Shown here piece after piece: positions 17,013 through 24,883 of a stretch of DNA of 64,000 nt. The DNA is taken from assembly GCA_035726825.1 (NCBI GenBank), contig JALNTX010000016.1, positions 41,048-105,047 of the forward strand, read 5' to 3'. How positions within the stretch are numbered: position 1 is the first letter of the stretch; every line of letters starts with the position of its first letter. Position numbers and translations under genes: made by a program. The stretch comes from Pseudocitrobacter sp913778145 (GTDB lineage: Bacteria > Pseudomonadota > Gammaproteobacteria > Enterobacterales > Enterobacteriaceae). The notes under the pieces are model-generated. The model saw nothing but the letters and a program-made list of their open reading frames with translations, did not search any database and was not told the origin of the DNA.

Positions 17013-17480
17013 TTATTGCAGTGGCAGGTAGATATCGGTTTGCAGTTCGTGCTCGGCAACTTCATTGACAAAATTGTGATACCGGAAAAAAACCGGGAAA
17101 TCGCGCGGCGTTTCACCGCTGCCCGGCAACCATTCACGGAACAGGTACCAGACACTTTTACCGACCGTATCCAGCGAGCCGTGATGGCGCACCACCGCAC
17201 AGCGTCCGGCGGGAATTTCGCCGTTAATAACGCCGTGAGCATTTTCGGGCACGGGCGCGTTTACGCTACCGCAAATATCGAAACGAAACGCTTCCGGCGG
17301 CGTCGTTTGCGGGTCGTCCCAGGCAATGCCGAAAGTATTGCTTTGTTCAATCGGCGACAGGCCTGTATCTCTGCGCCATAAAATAAACTTCGCCGCACTA
17401 TAATTGACTAATTCCGGGCTACACCGGTGTTGCAGTAAAGCAACCTGCGTGCGGGGGAAATTGACGAGGGTAACATCCAT
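17013..17480 (-). CDS. ygiV: GyrI-like/SOUL-type effector-binding protein YgiV
   Basis: 155 residues, clearly similar to E. coli YgiV (160 residues). It consists of a single GyrI-like small-molecule-binding domain, related to the effector domain of AraC regulators such as Rob and SbmC, without a recognisable DNA-binding domain. E. coli YgiV has been reported as a repressor affecting the mcbR/mcbA biofilm genes. The motif HRCSPELVNYSAAKFI near the N-terminus and FDICGSV in the middle are typical. It lies downstream of ygiW on the same strand. Confidence 0.9.
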   Translation of the reverse strand: MDVTLVNFPRTQVALLQHRCSPELVNYSAAKFILWRRDTGLSPIEQSNTFGIAWDDPQTTPPEAFRFDICGSVNAPVPENAHGVINGEIPAGRCAVVRHHGSLDTVGKSVWYLFREWLPGSGETPRDFPVFFRYHNFVNEVAEHELQTDIYLPLQ

Positions 17481-17543
17481 ATAAAGGCCTCAACATGCAT
17501 CAAAAAATGCGCCACCGGAAACGTAGCCGATGGCGCTTTGTGA

Positions 17544-17936
17544 TTACGGTTTCAGTTTCTGGATCTGTTTGACGTCGATTTCAACCGAGTTCCAGTCTTT
17601 ATCCACTTCACCGCGAATTTCCACTTTATCCTGCGGCGTGACGGTCAGGCCGTTCCAGCGTTTGTCGTCGATATCCACATTGATGGTGCCGGTCTCATCT
17701 TTAAAGGTATAGAGATCGTCAGAGATACGCTCAACAATAGTCCCTTTCAGCGTAACCCAGGTGTCATCGCGCAGGGTTTTCGCATTGGCAACGGTGGTTG
17801 CCGTGCCATCCGGGCCGACGAAGCCGCCGCTTTGGGTGGATGTAGAATTGGGGCCGGAAAAACCGCCCTGAGTGTTAGCCAGAACCGGGGTAGCGATCAG
17901 CGCCAGGACGGCGGCCATTGCAGCAAGTTTCTTCAT
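17544..17936 (-). CDS. ygiW: Periplasmic BOF-family (OB-fold) stress protein YgiW
   Basis: 130 residues with a 20-residue signal peptide ending ATPVLA, so exported to the periplasm. The mature protein is a bacterial OB-fold domain (about 50-130, with LRDDTWVTLKG and the conserved WNSVEIDVKQI end). Its Gly/Ser-rich start has two similar GGFxGP segments. Relatives (YdeI, VisP) help tolerate peroxide, cadmium or cationic peptides. ATG 17936 is chosen because the signal peptide begins there; an ATG 12 codons upstream would overlap the promoter. It is divergent from qseBC, and QseB sites lie between. Confidence 0.94.
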   Translation of the reverse strand: MKKLAAMAAVLALIATPVLANTQGGFSGPNSTSTQSGGFVGPDGTATTVANAKTLRDDTWVTLKGTIVERISDDLYTFKDETGTINVDIDDKRWNGLTVTPQDKVEIRGEVDKDWNSVEIDVKQIQKLKP

Positions 17937-17986
17937 GATATTTTCTCCCTTAAATTTCATTACGAAAGCCATTTAACAGGATAATG

Positions 17987-18002
17987 CTTAACGACTTCTT
18001 AA
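17987..18002. promoter_or_regulatory. QseB/PmrA-type box in ygiW-qseB intergenic region
   Basis: Two direct CTTAA repeats (17987-17991 and 17998-18002) are separated by exactly 6 bases, matching the published CTTAA-N6-CTTAA QseB/PmrA consensus. The site lies between divergent ygiW and qseB and can serve autoregulation of qseBC and control of ygiW. Confidence 0.75.
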
Positions 18003-18090
18003 GGTAAAAATATTCTTTTTTTTTACTGTACAGCGCAGGTCTGATAAGGGTTTACTGGCTTTATTCAGGCAGAGGGGCAAGGAGCGCGAG

Positions 18091-18750
18091 ATGCGAATTT
18101 TACTGGTAGAAGATGACAAACTGATTGGCGACGGGCTGAAAACTGGCCTTGGCAAAATGGGCTTTACTATCGACTGGTTCACCCGGGGCGAAGAAGGCAA
18201 AGTGGCCCTCGACAGCGCGCCGTATGACGCCGTCATCCTCGACCTCACCCTGCCCGGCATTGATGGGCTGGATATTCTGCGCGGTTGGCGAGAAAAATCG
18301 CATCATGAACCGGTATTGATCCTCACCGCGCGCGATGCGCTCAGCCAGCGCGTTGAAGGGCTACGCCTGGGCGCGGACGACTATTTATGTAAACCCTTTG
18401 CGCTGATTGAAGTTGCGGCCCGGCTGGAGGCCTTAATCCGTCGCGCGCACGGGCAACCCAGCAACGAACTGCGCCACGGCGCGGTGACGCTCGATCCCGG
18501 CAAACTCACCGCCACGCTCAACGGCGAACCGCTTCCTCTTAAACCGAAAGAATTTGCTCTGCTGGAGTTGCTGCTGCGCAACAGCGGGCGCGTGCTGCCG
18601 CGCAAACTGATTGAAGAAAAGCTCTACAGCTGGGATGACGATGTCACCAGCAATGCTGTGGAAGTACACGTGCATCACCTGCGCCGCAAGCTCGGCAGCG
18701 AGTTTATCCGCACCGTGCACGGTATCGGCTATACGCTGGGGGCGCAGTGA
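18091..18750 (+). CDS. qseB: Response regulator QseB
   Basis: OmpR/PhoB-type response regulator, 219 residues. The receiver domain (1-115) has the acidic pocket E7-D8-D9, phospho-acceptor D51 and Lys in CKPF at about residue 101. The winged-helix DNA-binding domain occupies about 125-219 and ends VHGIGYTLG. The stop overlaps the qseC start by 4 bases (ATGA), so the two proteins are translationally coupled. In E. coli and Salmonella the pair responds to adrenergic signals/AI-3 and to iron through PmrB cross-talk, and controls flagella and virulence genes. Confidence 0.97.
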   Translation: MRILLVEDDKLIGDGLKTGLGKMGFTIDWFTRGEEGKVALDSAPYDAVILDLTLPGIDGLDILRGWREKSHHEPVLILTARDALSQRVEGLRLGADDYLCKPFALIEVAARLEALIRRAHGQPSNELRHGAVTLDPGKLTATLNGEPLPLKPKEFALLELLLRNSGRVLPRKLIEEKLYSWDDDVTSNAVEVHVHHLRRKLGSEFIRTVHGIGYTLGAQ

Positions 18751-20096
18751 AACTGTTTCCCCGCCTCAGCCTGCGCGTTCGCCTGACGCTGCTGTTTATG
18801 CTGCTTTCCGCCGCCGCCTGGCTCTGCGCCAGCCTGGTGGCCTGGCATCAAACCACCAATAAGCTGGATAAGCTTTTCGACACCCAGCAAATGCTGTTCG
18901 CCAAGCGCATCAGCGCGATGGATTTTACCGACGTGCGCAGCTCGCGGCAGTTTATCCGCGCGTCGAAGAAGGTAAAGCACGGTCATCTTGACGAAGATGT
19001 GCTGGCCTTCGCAGTGTACGCGATTGACGGCAGAATGGTGATGCACGACGGCGAAAACGGCCCGTTCATCCCGTATAGCTATCGCCGGGAAGGATTTGAC
19101 GACGGCAATCTCATTAACGATGACGATCGCTGGCGTTTTCTGTGGCTGACCACCGCCGATAAAAAATATCGCATAGTGGTCGGCCAGGAGTGGGAATATC
19201 GCGAAGAGATGGCGATGGACATCATCACATCGCAGCTTACGCCGTGGCTGGTTGCGCTGCCGGTAATGTTTTTACTGCTGATCCTGTTACTCAGCAGTGA
19301 ACTGCGCCCGCTGAAAAAACTGACGCTCACGCTGCGTCGCCGCTCGCCGGAAGATGATACGCCGCTAGATACTCAGGGCGTACCGAACGAAGTGCGCCCG
19401 CTGGTGGATGCGCTGAATCACCTCTTTCATCGAACCCACGAAATGATGAGCCGCGAACGGCGCTTTACCTCCGATGCTGCCCATGAACTGCGCAGCCCGT
19501 TAACCGCGCTGAAGGTGCAGACCGAAGTGGCGCAGCTCTCGCAGGATGACGCCGACGCGCGCGAGAAAGCCCTGTCGCAGTTGCATGAAGGGATCGACCG
19601 TGCCACCCGCCTGGTGGAACAGCTGCTCACCCTCTCTCGCCTCGATTCGCTCGATAATCTGGCGGACGTACAGACGGTCCAGTTAGAAGAGTTGCTGCAA
19701 TCTGCGGTGATGGATATTTATCACAGCGCCCAGCGCGCGGGCATTGAAGTTCGTTTACACCTCAACGACATCAGCATCGCCCGCACCGCGCAGCCGCTGC
19801 TGCTGAGCCTGCTGGTGCGTAATCTGCTGGATAACGCCGTGCGTTATAGTCCATCAGGCAGCGTTATCGACGTGACGCTGGAGCAGGACGGCTTTACCGT
19901 GCGCGATAACGGGCCAGGCGTGTCGCCGGAAGCCCTGGCACGAATGGGCGAGCGTTTTTATCGCCCGCCAGGACAAGAGCAAACGGGCAGCGGGCTGGGT
20001 TTATCGATTGTGCGGCGCATTGCGTCTCTGCACGGTATGACGGTGAATTTTAGCAATATTCCTGAAGGTGGGTTTGAAGCTCGGGTGCGTTGGTAG
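18747..20096 (+). CDS. qseC: Sensor histidine kinase QseC
   Basis: 449-residue inner-membrane kinase. Membrane helices at about 12-34 and 165-184 bracket a periplasmic sensor domain. A short HAMP-like linker precedes the phospho-acceptor H246 in DAAHELRSPL. The ATPase domain shows N-box NLLDNAVRYSP, DNGPG and GSGLGLSI. All catalytic elements are present. It is the last backbone gene before the AT-rich Hcp-containing insert; in E. coli mdaB follows closely. Confidence 0.97.
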   Translation: MKLFPRLSLRVRLTLLFMLLSAAAWLCASLVAWHQTTNKLDKLFDTQQMLFAKRISAMDFTDVRSSRQFIRASKKVKHGHLDEDVLAFAVYAIDGRMVMHDGENGPFIPYSYRREGFDDGNLINDDDRWRFLWLTTADKKYRIVVGQEWEYREEMAMDIITSQLTPWLVALPVMFLLLILLLSSELRPLKKLTLTLRRRSPEDDTPLDTQGVPNEVRPLVDALNHLFHRTHEMMSRERRFTSDAAHELRSPLTALKVQTEVAQLSQDDADAREKALSQLHEGIDRATRLVEQLLTLSRLDSLDNLADVQTVQLEELLQSAVMDIYHSAQRAGIEVRLHLNDISIARTAQPLLLSLLVRNLLDNAVRYSPSGSVIDVTLEQDGFTVRDNGPGVSPEALARMGERFYRPPGQEQTGSGLGLSIVRRIASLHGMTVNFSNIPEGGFEARVRW

Positions 20097-20106
20097 GATT
20101 GAGACA

Positions 20107-20148
20107 ATTGTTAGATTATTTTTAGGAAAGTAAAAGTAATCTAACAAT
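20107..20148. terminator. Perfect 12-bp inverted repeat after qseC
   Basis: ATTGTTAGATTA (20107-20118) pairs perfectly with TAATCTAACAAT (20137-20148) around an 18-base loop. It overlaps the stop of the small minus-strand gene and lies 11 bases after the qseC stop, so it could terminate both converging transcripts. It also marks the left edge of the AT-rich insert. Confidence 0.45.
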
Positions 20149-20470
20149 AATCGTACCGTCCCCAGAAAAGCCACCATCCGCTGAAAATAACAGACAGCAA
20201 TACAAAAATATATAAAAAAATATTAAAAAAACGGCGAGTATATATATAACGAAATATAATTATCACAACAGGAGTTGCAAAGAAAAATAAAAAAATAAAA
20301 TATTGCAACAACCTTGAATCATTTGAAGCGTGAGGAATACTACATAAAGTATCGCCTCCATCGAGCATCCAACTATATTTATTAATCGAAAATAATTTAT
20401 TAACAATCCAATATGAAAAAAGAACATATATCACAGCTTCAAAAATGTCCTTAAAATGACTCTTGCGCAT
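20141..20470 (-). CDS. Small three-helix membrane protein, possible immunity protein
   Basis: 109 residues, not matched to a named family. Three membrane segments (about 8-26, 53-76, 81-103) and a short, Trp/Tyr-rich end (WWLFWGRYDYC). Base composition is far more AT-rich than neighbouring backbone genes, indicating transfer. It lies 59 bases after the C-terminal remnant of the broken Hcp-linked gene on the same strand, the place an immunity gene takes behind a type VI effector. That role is inference from position and size. Confidence 0.6.
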   Translation of the reverse strand: MRKSHFKDIFEAVIYVLFSYWIVNKLFSINKYSWMLDGGDTLCSIPHASNDSRLLQYFIFLFFFATPVVIIIFRYIYTRRFFNIFLYIFVLLSVIFSGWWLFWGRYDYC

Positions 20471-20528
20471 GATATCATTCCATTAAAAGTTTCTTTATAT
20501 GCGGTCTAATTTCTAATAAACGCATACC

Positions 20529-20970
20529 TTATGATATAAAACTGTACTCATCTGCCTCTTTAGCAATCTTGCTATTAATCAACTGCGTAAAATCACTCAA
20601 TTTTCTTTGAATCCCTCGATTATATCTTACACTCGCCATAATAAATTGCTCATCACTCAAGTAAAGTATAGAAAAGTTCAACACCACCGCCTTTGTATGT
20701 TCTGTAAAAATTAAAAACCACGGACAATTCTTCATTTTCAGATATTGCCACACCTAACAATGGAGACGATTTATCAATTGGCTTAAAAAATTTGATTGGG
20801 TGATGAATTGTATTATCAACTCTGCTTAAAGAATGCTCCAACTGTAATACAAAAATCTCATCGCTATGAGTTGACTGATATTTATTGCCAATAGATTCAA
20901 ACGTTCCACATCCAGCAGAAATCAAACCTTGTTTCTTACCTCGTATTGATGCATAAATCAAATTTGCCAT
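20529..20970 (-). pseudogene. Broken Hcp-family type VI secretion gene with C-terminal remnant
   Basis: From ATG 20970 (AGGAG 6-7 bases upstream) about 100 residues match the Hcp tube protein: MANLIYASIRGKKQGLISAG, DEIFVLQLEHSLSR, HHPIKFFKPIDKSSPLLG and FNFYRTYKGGGVELFYT. Intact Hcp runs to about 160 residues, but this frame stops at 20653. Another frame then stays open to 20529 and ends IQRKLSDFTQLINSKIAKEADEYSFIS, which does not look like Hcp and may be the tail of a fused effector domain. The simplest reading is an internal deletion in an Hcp-toxin fusion. No other T6SS gene is in the window. Confidence 0.7.
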
Positions 20971-21319
20971 ACTCATCTCCTGCAATGATTGCGTGAATAA
21001 CCCTTTGAGTTAAACAAATTAATGATAACTATTGCTGACTACCTGAAAAAAACAATACGATAGATGAATGGATACCATTAATATTTTGATAACTAAAAGC
21101 GATAACTTGCCGAAGCATATTTCGTTTTGATTATGCAGAAAAGTGGCAAGGCGACAACTTCTGCAAAATCAGAATACGTTTACTCAAGTTCCACCCACAA
21201 GCTACAACTCCGATAGCATTATTGCTCATACAGCAAAAGACTTTGCACATTTTGCTCATATTCACGCTTCGTAATGAGGGGTATTATAACGGCCAAACGC
21301 TTTTTACCGAGGACAAAAA
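20971..21319. other. Intergenic region before mdaB
   Basis: 349 AT-rich bases. Nothing gene-like was seen on either strand. The right part near 21280 (GGTATTATAACGG) could hold an extended -10 for mdaB; the left part belongs to the AT-rich insert and would contain the promoter of the broken hcp gene. Confidence 0.4.
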
Positions 21320-21901
21320 ATGAGCAACATCCTGATTATTAACGGCGGCAAAAAATTCGGTCACTCTAACGGCCAACTGAACGACACCATGACCGAGGTC
21401 GCGGAAAGCTTCCTGCGCGACGCCGGGCATGATGTTAAAGTCGTGCGCGCCGATAGCGATTACGACGTGAAAGCCGAAGTGCAAAACTTCCTGTGGGCCG
21501 ATTCCGTTATCTGGCAGATGCCGGGCTGGTGGATGGGCGCACCGTGGACCGTGAAAAAATATATCGATGACGTGTTCACCGAAGGCCACGGTTCTCTGTA
21601 TGCCAGCGATGGTCGTACCCGTTCCGACGCCAGCAAGAAATATGGCTCCGGCGGTCTGATTCAGGGCAAAACTTACATGCTTTCTCTGACCTGGAACGCG
21701 CCGATGGAAGCGTTCACCGATAAAGAACAGTTCTTCCACGGCGTGGGCGTAGACGGCGTTTACCTGCCGTTCCACAAAGCCAACCAGTTCCTGGGAATGG
21801 AAGCGCTGCCGACCTTTATCGCCAACGACGTGATCAAAATGCCGGACGTTCCGCGTTATATTGCAGAATACCGCGAGCATCTTGGTAAAATTTTTGCTTA
21901 A
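21320..21901 (+). CDS. mdaB: NADPH:quinone oxidoreductase MdaB
   Basis: 193-residue flavodoxin-fold FAD enzyme that reduces quinones by two electrons, avoiding semiquinone radicals. It is nearly identical in layout to E. coli MdaB: NGGKKFGHSNGQLN start, then MPGWWMGAPWTVKKYID in the active-site region. ygiN follows 30 bases later; together they form a quinone-quinol cycle. The ribosome site GAGGACAAAAA precedes ATG 21320. Confidence 0.97.
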   Translation: MSNILIINGGKKFGHSNGQLNDTMTEVAESFLRDAGHDVKVVRADSDYDVKAEVQNFLWADSVIWQMPGWWMGAPWTVKKYIDDVFTEGHGSLYASDGRTRSDASKKYGSGGLIQGKTYMLSLTWNAPMEAFTDKEQFFHGVGVDGVYLPFHKANQFLGMEALPTFIANDVIKMPDVPRYIAEYREHLGKIFA

Positions 21902-21931
21902 CTGGGAAGCTGGATTAAGAAGGAGTTTAAC

Positions 21932-22246
21932 ATGTTGACAGTTATTGCAGAGATTCGTACTCGTCCGGGCCAACACCACCGTCAGGCGGTTCTGGATCAG
22001 TTCGCGAAAATCATCCCGACCGTTTTGCAGGAAGAAGGCTGCCACGGCTACGCGCCGATGGTCGACCATGCTGCGGGCGTGAGCTTCCAGACCACGTCAC
22101 CCGACTCTATCGTAATGATTGAGCAGTGGGAAAGCATTGCGCACCTTGAAGCGCATCTGCAAACCCCGCACATGAAAGCCTACAGCGAAGCAGTGAAAAA
22201 CGACGTGCTGGATATGTCTATTCGTATCCTGGAAGCGGGCGTTTAA
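21932..22246 (+). CDS. ygiN: Quinol monooxygenase YgiN
   Basis: 104-residue ABM-fold (ferredoxin-like dimer) enzyme. E. coli YgiN oxidises menadiol to menadione, closing a cycle with MdaB. AAGGAG lies before ATG 21932 and the gap to mdaB is only 30 bases, so the two are co-transcribed. Length and sequence (LTVIAEIRTRPGQHHRQAVLDQF start) match E. coli. Confidence 0.96.
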   Translation: MLTVIAEIRTRPGQHHRQAVLDQFAKIIPTVLQEEGCHGYAPMVDHAAGVSFQTTSPDSIVMIEQWESIAHLEAHLQTPHMKAYSEAVKNDVLDMSIRILEAGV

Positions 22247-22257
22247 GCTTTAGTCTT

Positions 22258-22328
22258 GCCGGGTGGCGCTACGCTTACCCGGCCTACAAAGGCTTGCCAG
22301 CCCGGTAAACGTACGTGCCACCGGGCAA
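22258..22328. repeat. Two inverted REP-type palindromes
   Basis: A REP unit (GCCGGGTGGCGCTACG... ...CCCGGCCTACAAA, 22258-22291) is followed by an inverted, more diverged copy (GCCCGGTAAAC...GCCACCGGGCA, 22300-22328). They sit between the stops of convergent ygiN and the GH88 gene and mark the left border of the sugar-catabolic insert. Confidence 0.8.
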
Positions 22329-22332
22329 TTAC

Positions 22333-23523
22333 TCACCAGTACAATTTCCAGCTCTGCGTCATGCGCACCAGCGCTTCAACGTAGAAATAATCCCCCCAGC
22401 TACTGCACTCATCCACGCCTTTATTCCCGGCTAAATGGTAGACCGAGTGTTTCAGCAGGCCGTTACCCGGCTCATCTAACCCCGTCAGATAATGCTTCGT
22501 CAGCGACGACATCATCCCCATCGCCCATTGCTGGTAACGCGCGCGATCCGGATCGGTGATCGGCAGAGATTTCACCAGCTCCAGCAGACCGCAAACCGCA
22601 ATCGCCGCCGAAGAGGAATCACGTAACGCATCGGTGCCCTGCAACGCCAGATCCCAGTGACACACCGCATCCTCCGGCAGGCGATTAAGGAAGTAGTTCG
22701 CCAGCTTTTTCGACAGGCTAATTAGTTCTTTGTCTCCGGTGTAGAGATAACTCAGCATAAAACCGTAGATGCCCCACGCCTGCCCGCGCGACCAGCAGGA
22801 GTCATCCGCATAGCCCTGCTGCGTATTGCCAAAGCGCGGCGCACCGGTCTGCACATCCATATAGTAGGTGTGATAAGTCGATGCGTCTTCGCGCACCAGA
22901 TATTTCGCCGACTGACGCACGTGCGCTTTCGCCGCCTCGGCAAAACGCGGGTCGCCGGTTTGTTCGCTGGCCCAGTAGAGCAGCGGCAGATTCATGGTGC
23001 AGTCGATAATCATGCGCCCGGCCTGCGCGGGATCGTTAAGATCGCCCCAGGCCTGAATGATCTCCGCTTTGCGATGAAAACGCTCCAGTAGCGCCTCTGC
23101 AGCCATCAGGGAGAAACCGCGCGCATCGCGGTTGTTCGTCAGACGCCAGGCGGCTACGCAGGAGAGCGTGTACAGGAAACCGAGATCGTGCGTGTTGGTA
23201 TCGTGTCGCCCGGCAATGCGCAGGCCAAACGAGCGCACATGTTTTTCCGCCAATGCGCGGAAAGCCTCATCACCGCTCATCTCCCAGGCGAGCCACAGTT
23301 GGCCGGTCCAGAAACTGGTGGTCCACTCGACGTTTTCCGTCAGCGGATAAACCCCTTTTTCACAGGTTTCTGCCGGAAATTTCTCACCAAATTCAGCCAT
23401 ATGGCGGCGAATCAGCGTCAGAACGTGCTGTCGCGCAGCGCCCATCTCATCGTTAAACGCGTCCATATTCACCGGCGCGCCCAGAAATTCCGGTAATGTT
23501 TCTTCAATGACGGAATTGTGCAT
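22333..23523 (-). CDS. GH88-family unsaturated glucuronyl hydrolase
   Basis: 396-residue (alpha/alpha)6-barrel enzyme of glycoside hydrolase family 88. These hydrate the C4-C5 double bond of the uronic acid left by polysaccharide lyases, releasing an unsaturated uronate from di- or oligosaccharides. The two catalytic aspartates expected from the Bacillus enzyme are visible as D113 (THDLGF) and D174 (IDCTMNLP), 61 residues apart. No signal peptide, so it acts in the cytoplasm on imported oligosaccharides. ATG 23523 has AAGGA 8 bases upstream; an in-frame ATG at 23583 would overlap the transporter gene. Last gene of a three-gene operon. Confidence 0.9.
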   Translation of the reverse strand: MHNSVIEETLPEFLGAPVNMDAFNDEMGAARQHVLTLIRRHMAEFGEKFPAETCEKGVYPLTENVEWTTSFWTGQLWLAWEMSGDEAFRALAEKHVRSFGLRIAGRHDTNTHDLGFLYTLSCVAAWRLTNNRDARGFSLMAAEALLERFHRKAEIIQAWGDLNDPAQAGRMIIDCTMNLPLLYWASEQTGDPRFAEAAKAHVRQSAKYLVREDASTYHTYYMDVQTGAPRFGNTQQGYADDSCWSRGQAWGIYGFMLSYLYTGDKELISLSKKLANYFLNRLPEDAVCHWDLALQGTDALRDSSSAAIAVCGLLELVKSLPITDPDRARYQQWAMGMMSSLTKHYLTGLDEPGNGLLKHSVYHLAGNKGVDECSSWGDYFYVEALVRMTQSWKLYW

Positions 23524-23554
23524 TTTTATGTCCTTATTACTCTTCGGTTCAGGA

Positions 23555-24823
23555 TTATTTACCCGCATTGTTTTCAGCCACATTCAGCGCCGCGGGGCGG
23601 TTACGTTGGGTACGGCAGGCGGATAAGGTAAATGCCGAGATAACAGTAAACAGCAGGGCGATTGACCCCATCAGGATATACGTTTTTTCAAAACCAATGC
23701 GGTCATAAAGAATGCCCGCAGGCGAAGAGACCACCACGTTGCCGACATATAACATCGCCTGGTAGCCCAGCAGATACATGGTCGCATTGACACGTTTATC
23801 GAAATGTTCGGCGATATATTTAAACACCGACACCAGCAGCAAACAGATTTCCAGACCATACAGCGGCTTCAGTACGGAAATAAGCAGATGCGAGTCACAC
23901 AGTCCAGAAATAATCAGGCGCGCACCGACCACGGCCCCGACGATTAATAACCCACGTTTAGCCCCGATATAATTCACCACCAGCGGAATAAACATGTACA
24001 TCACGAATTCAATGCCGGACTGCACGGTACCGAGATAGCCGAACAGCGCGTTGCCCTGATGAACATCTTCGAAGAAGGTGACGAAATAACGCGAGAACTG
24101 CTGCTCTGCGATAAACATCATCCACGCAACGCCCGCGACATACATGCAGAAGGCCCAGAATTTACCGCTTCGCAGCAGCGCGTAGACATCTGCCGGGGCG
24201 ATTTTCTCTTTTGTCAGCACTTCGCTTGCGTGAACGGAGTTAGTGTTCACTTTCAGGCTGATAAGCACCACCAGCATGATAATCGACGCCACGCTGCCCA
24301 TAATAAAGTTATAGGCGGGCGAGAGATTAAACAGCAGGCCGGAGAAAGAGGACGCCACCGCCCAGCCGAGCGATCCCCACATACGGATCTGTCCGAACTC
24401 CATGCCGTTCAGGCGGCTGTAACGGTCCGCATAGGATTCACAGGCCGCCACGCCCGCATACCAGGCAAAGCTCAGGTAAATCGCGCCGACGATAATTCCC
24501 AGCATGGTATGCGACAGCAGCAGCGGCTGATAGACATAAATAAAAAAAGGCGCCATCAGGGCCGATACCCCAACAACAAAATAGAGCAGGCATTTGCTCA
24601 TGCCAATTTTATCGAGTATATAGCCGTAAATCGGTTTCAGTATAACGGCAAAAATACCATTCACGGCGAATACTGTACCAATCACCGTTCCACTTAAATT
24701 AGCCTTTTGCCCTAACCAGATAGCAAATAAACCAATACTGGCGGACCAGGTAAAAAAGTAGAGAAAGATAAAGGTACTTATTTTGTAATATTCAAGCCTG
24801 TTTTGAGACGATAACTTTTCCAT
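23555..24823 (-). CDS. LacY-like oligosaccharide:H+ symporter (MFS)
   Basis: 422 residues, 12 membrane helices, clearly of the lactose permease group. The LacY sugar/proton residues can be placed: E129 and R147 (LacY E126, R144), R302 and E325 (same numbers in LacY). However the LacY H322 position is Tyr322 and the E269 position is Ser269, so it should not transport galactosides by the same binding mode. By context it imports unsaturated uronic oligosaccharides for the GH88 enzyme. ATG 24823 has GAGG 6 bases upstream; a further ATG at 24853 lacks one. Confidence 0.9.
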   Translation of the reverse strand: MEKLSSQNRLEYYKISTFIFLYFFTWSASIGLFAIWLGQKANLSGTVIGTVFAVNGIFAVILKPIYGYILDKIGMSKCLLYFVVGVSALMAPFFIYVYQPLLLSHTMLGIIVGAIYLSFAWYAGVAACESYADRYSRLNGMEFGQIRMWGSLGWAVASSFSGLLFNLSPAYNFIMGSVASIIMLVVLISLKVNTNSVHASEVLTKEKIAPADVYALLRSGKFWAFCMYVAGVAWMMFIAEQQFSRYFVTFFEDVHQGNALFGYLGTVQSGIEFVMYMFIPLVVNYIGAKRGLLIVGAVVGARLIISGLCDSHLLISVLKPLYGLEICLLLVSVFKYIAEHFDKRVNATMYLLGYQAMLYVGNVVVSSPAGILYDRIGFEKTYILMGSIALLFTVISAFTLSACRTQRNRPAALNVAENNAGK

Positions 24824-24883
24824 ACCATCCTCGACGAAAGCATGTAGGGTCAACAGAAGTATTCCGGGCCTGTGCCCGGAAAA

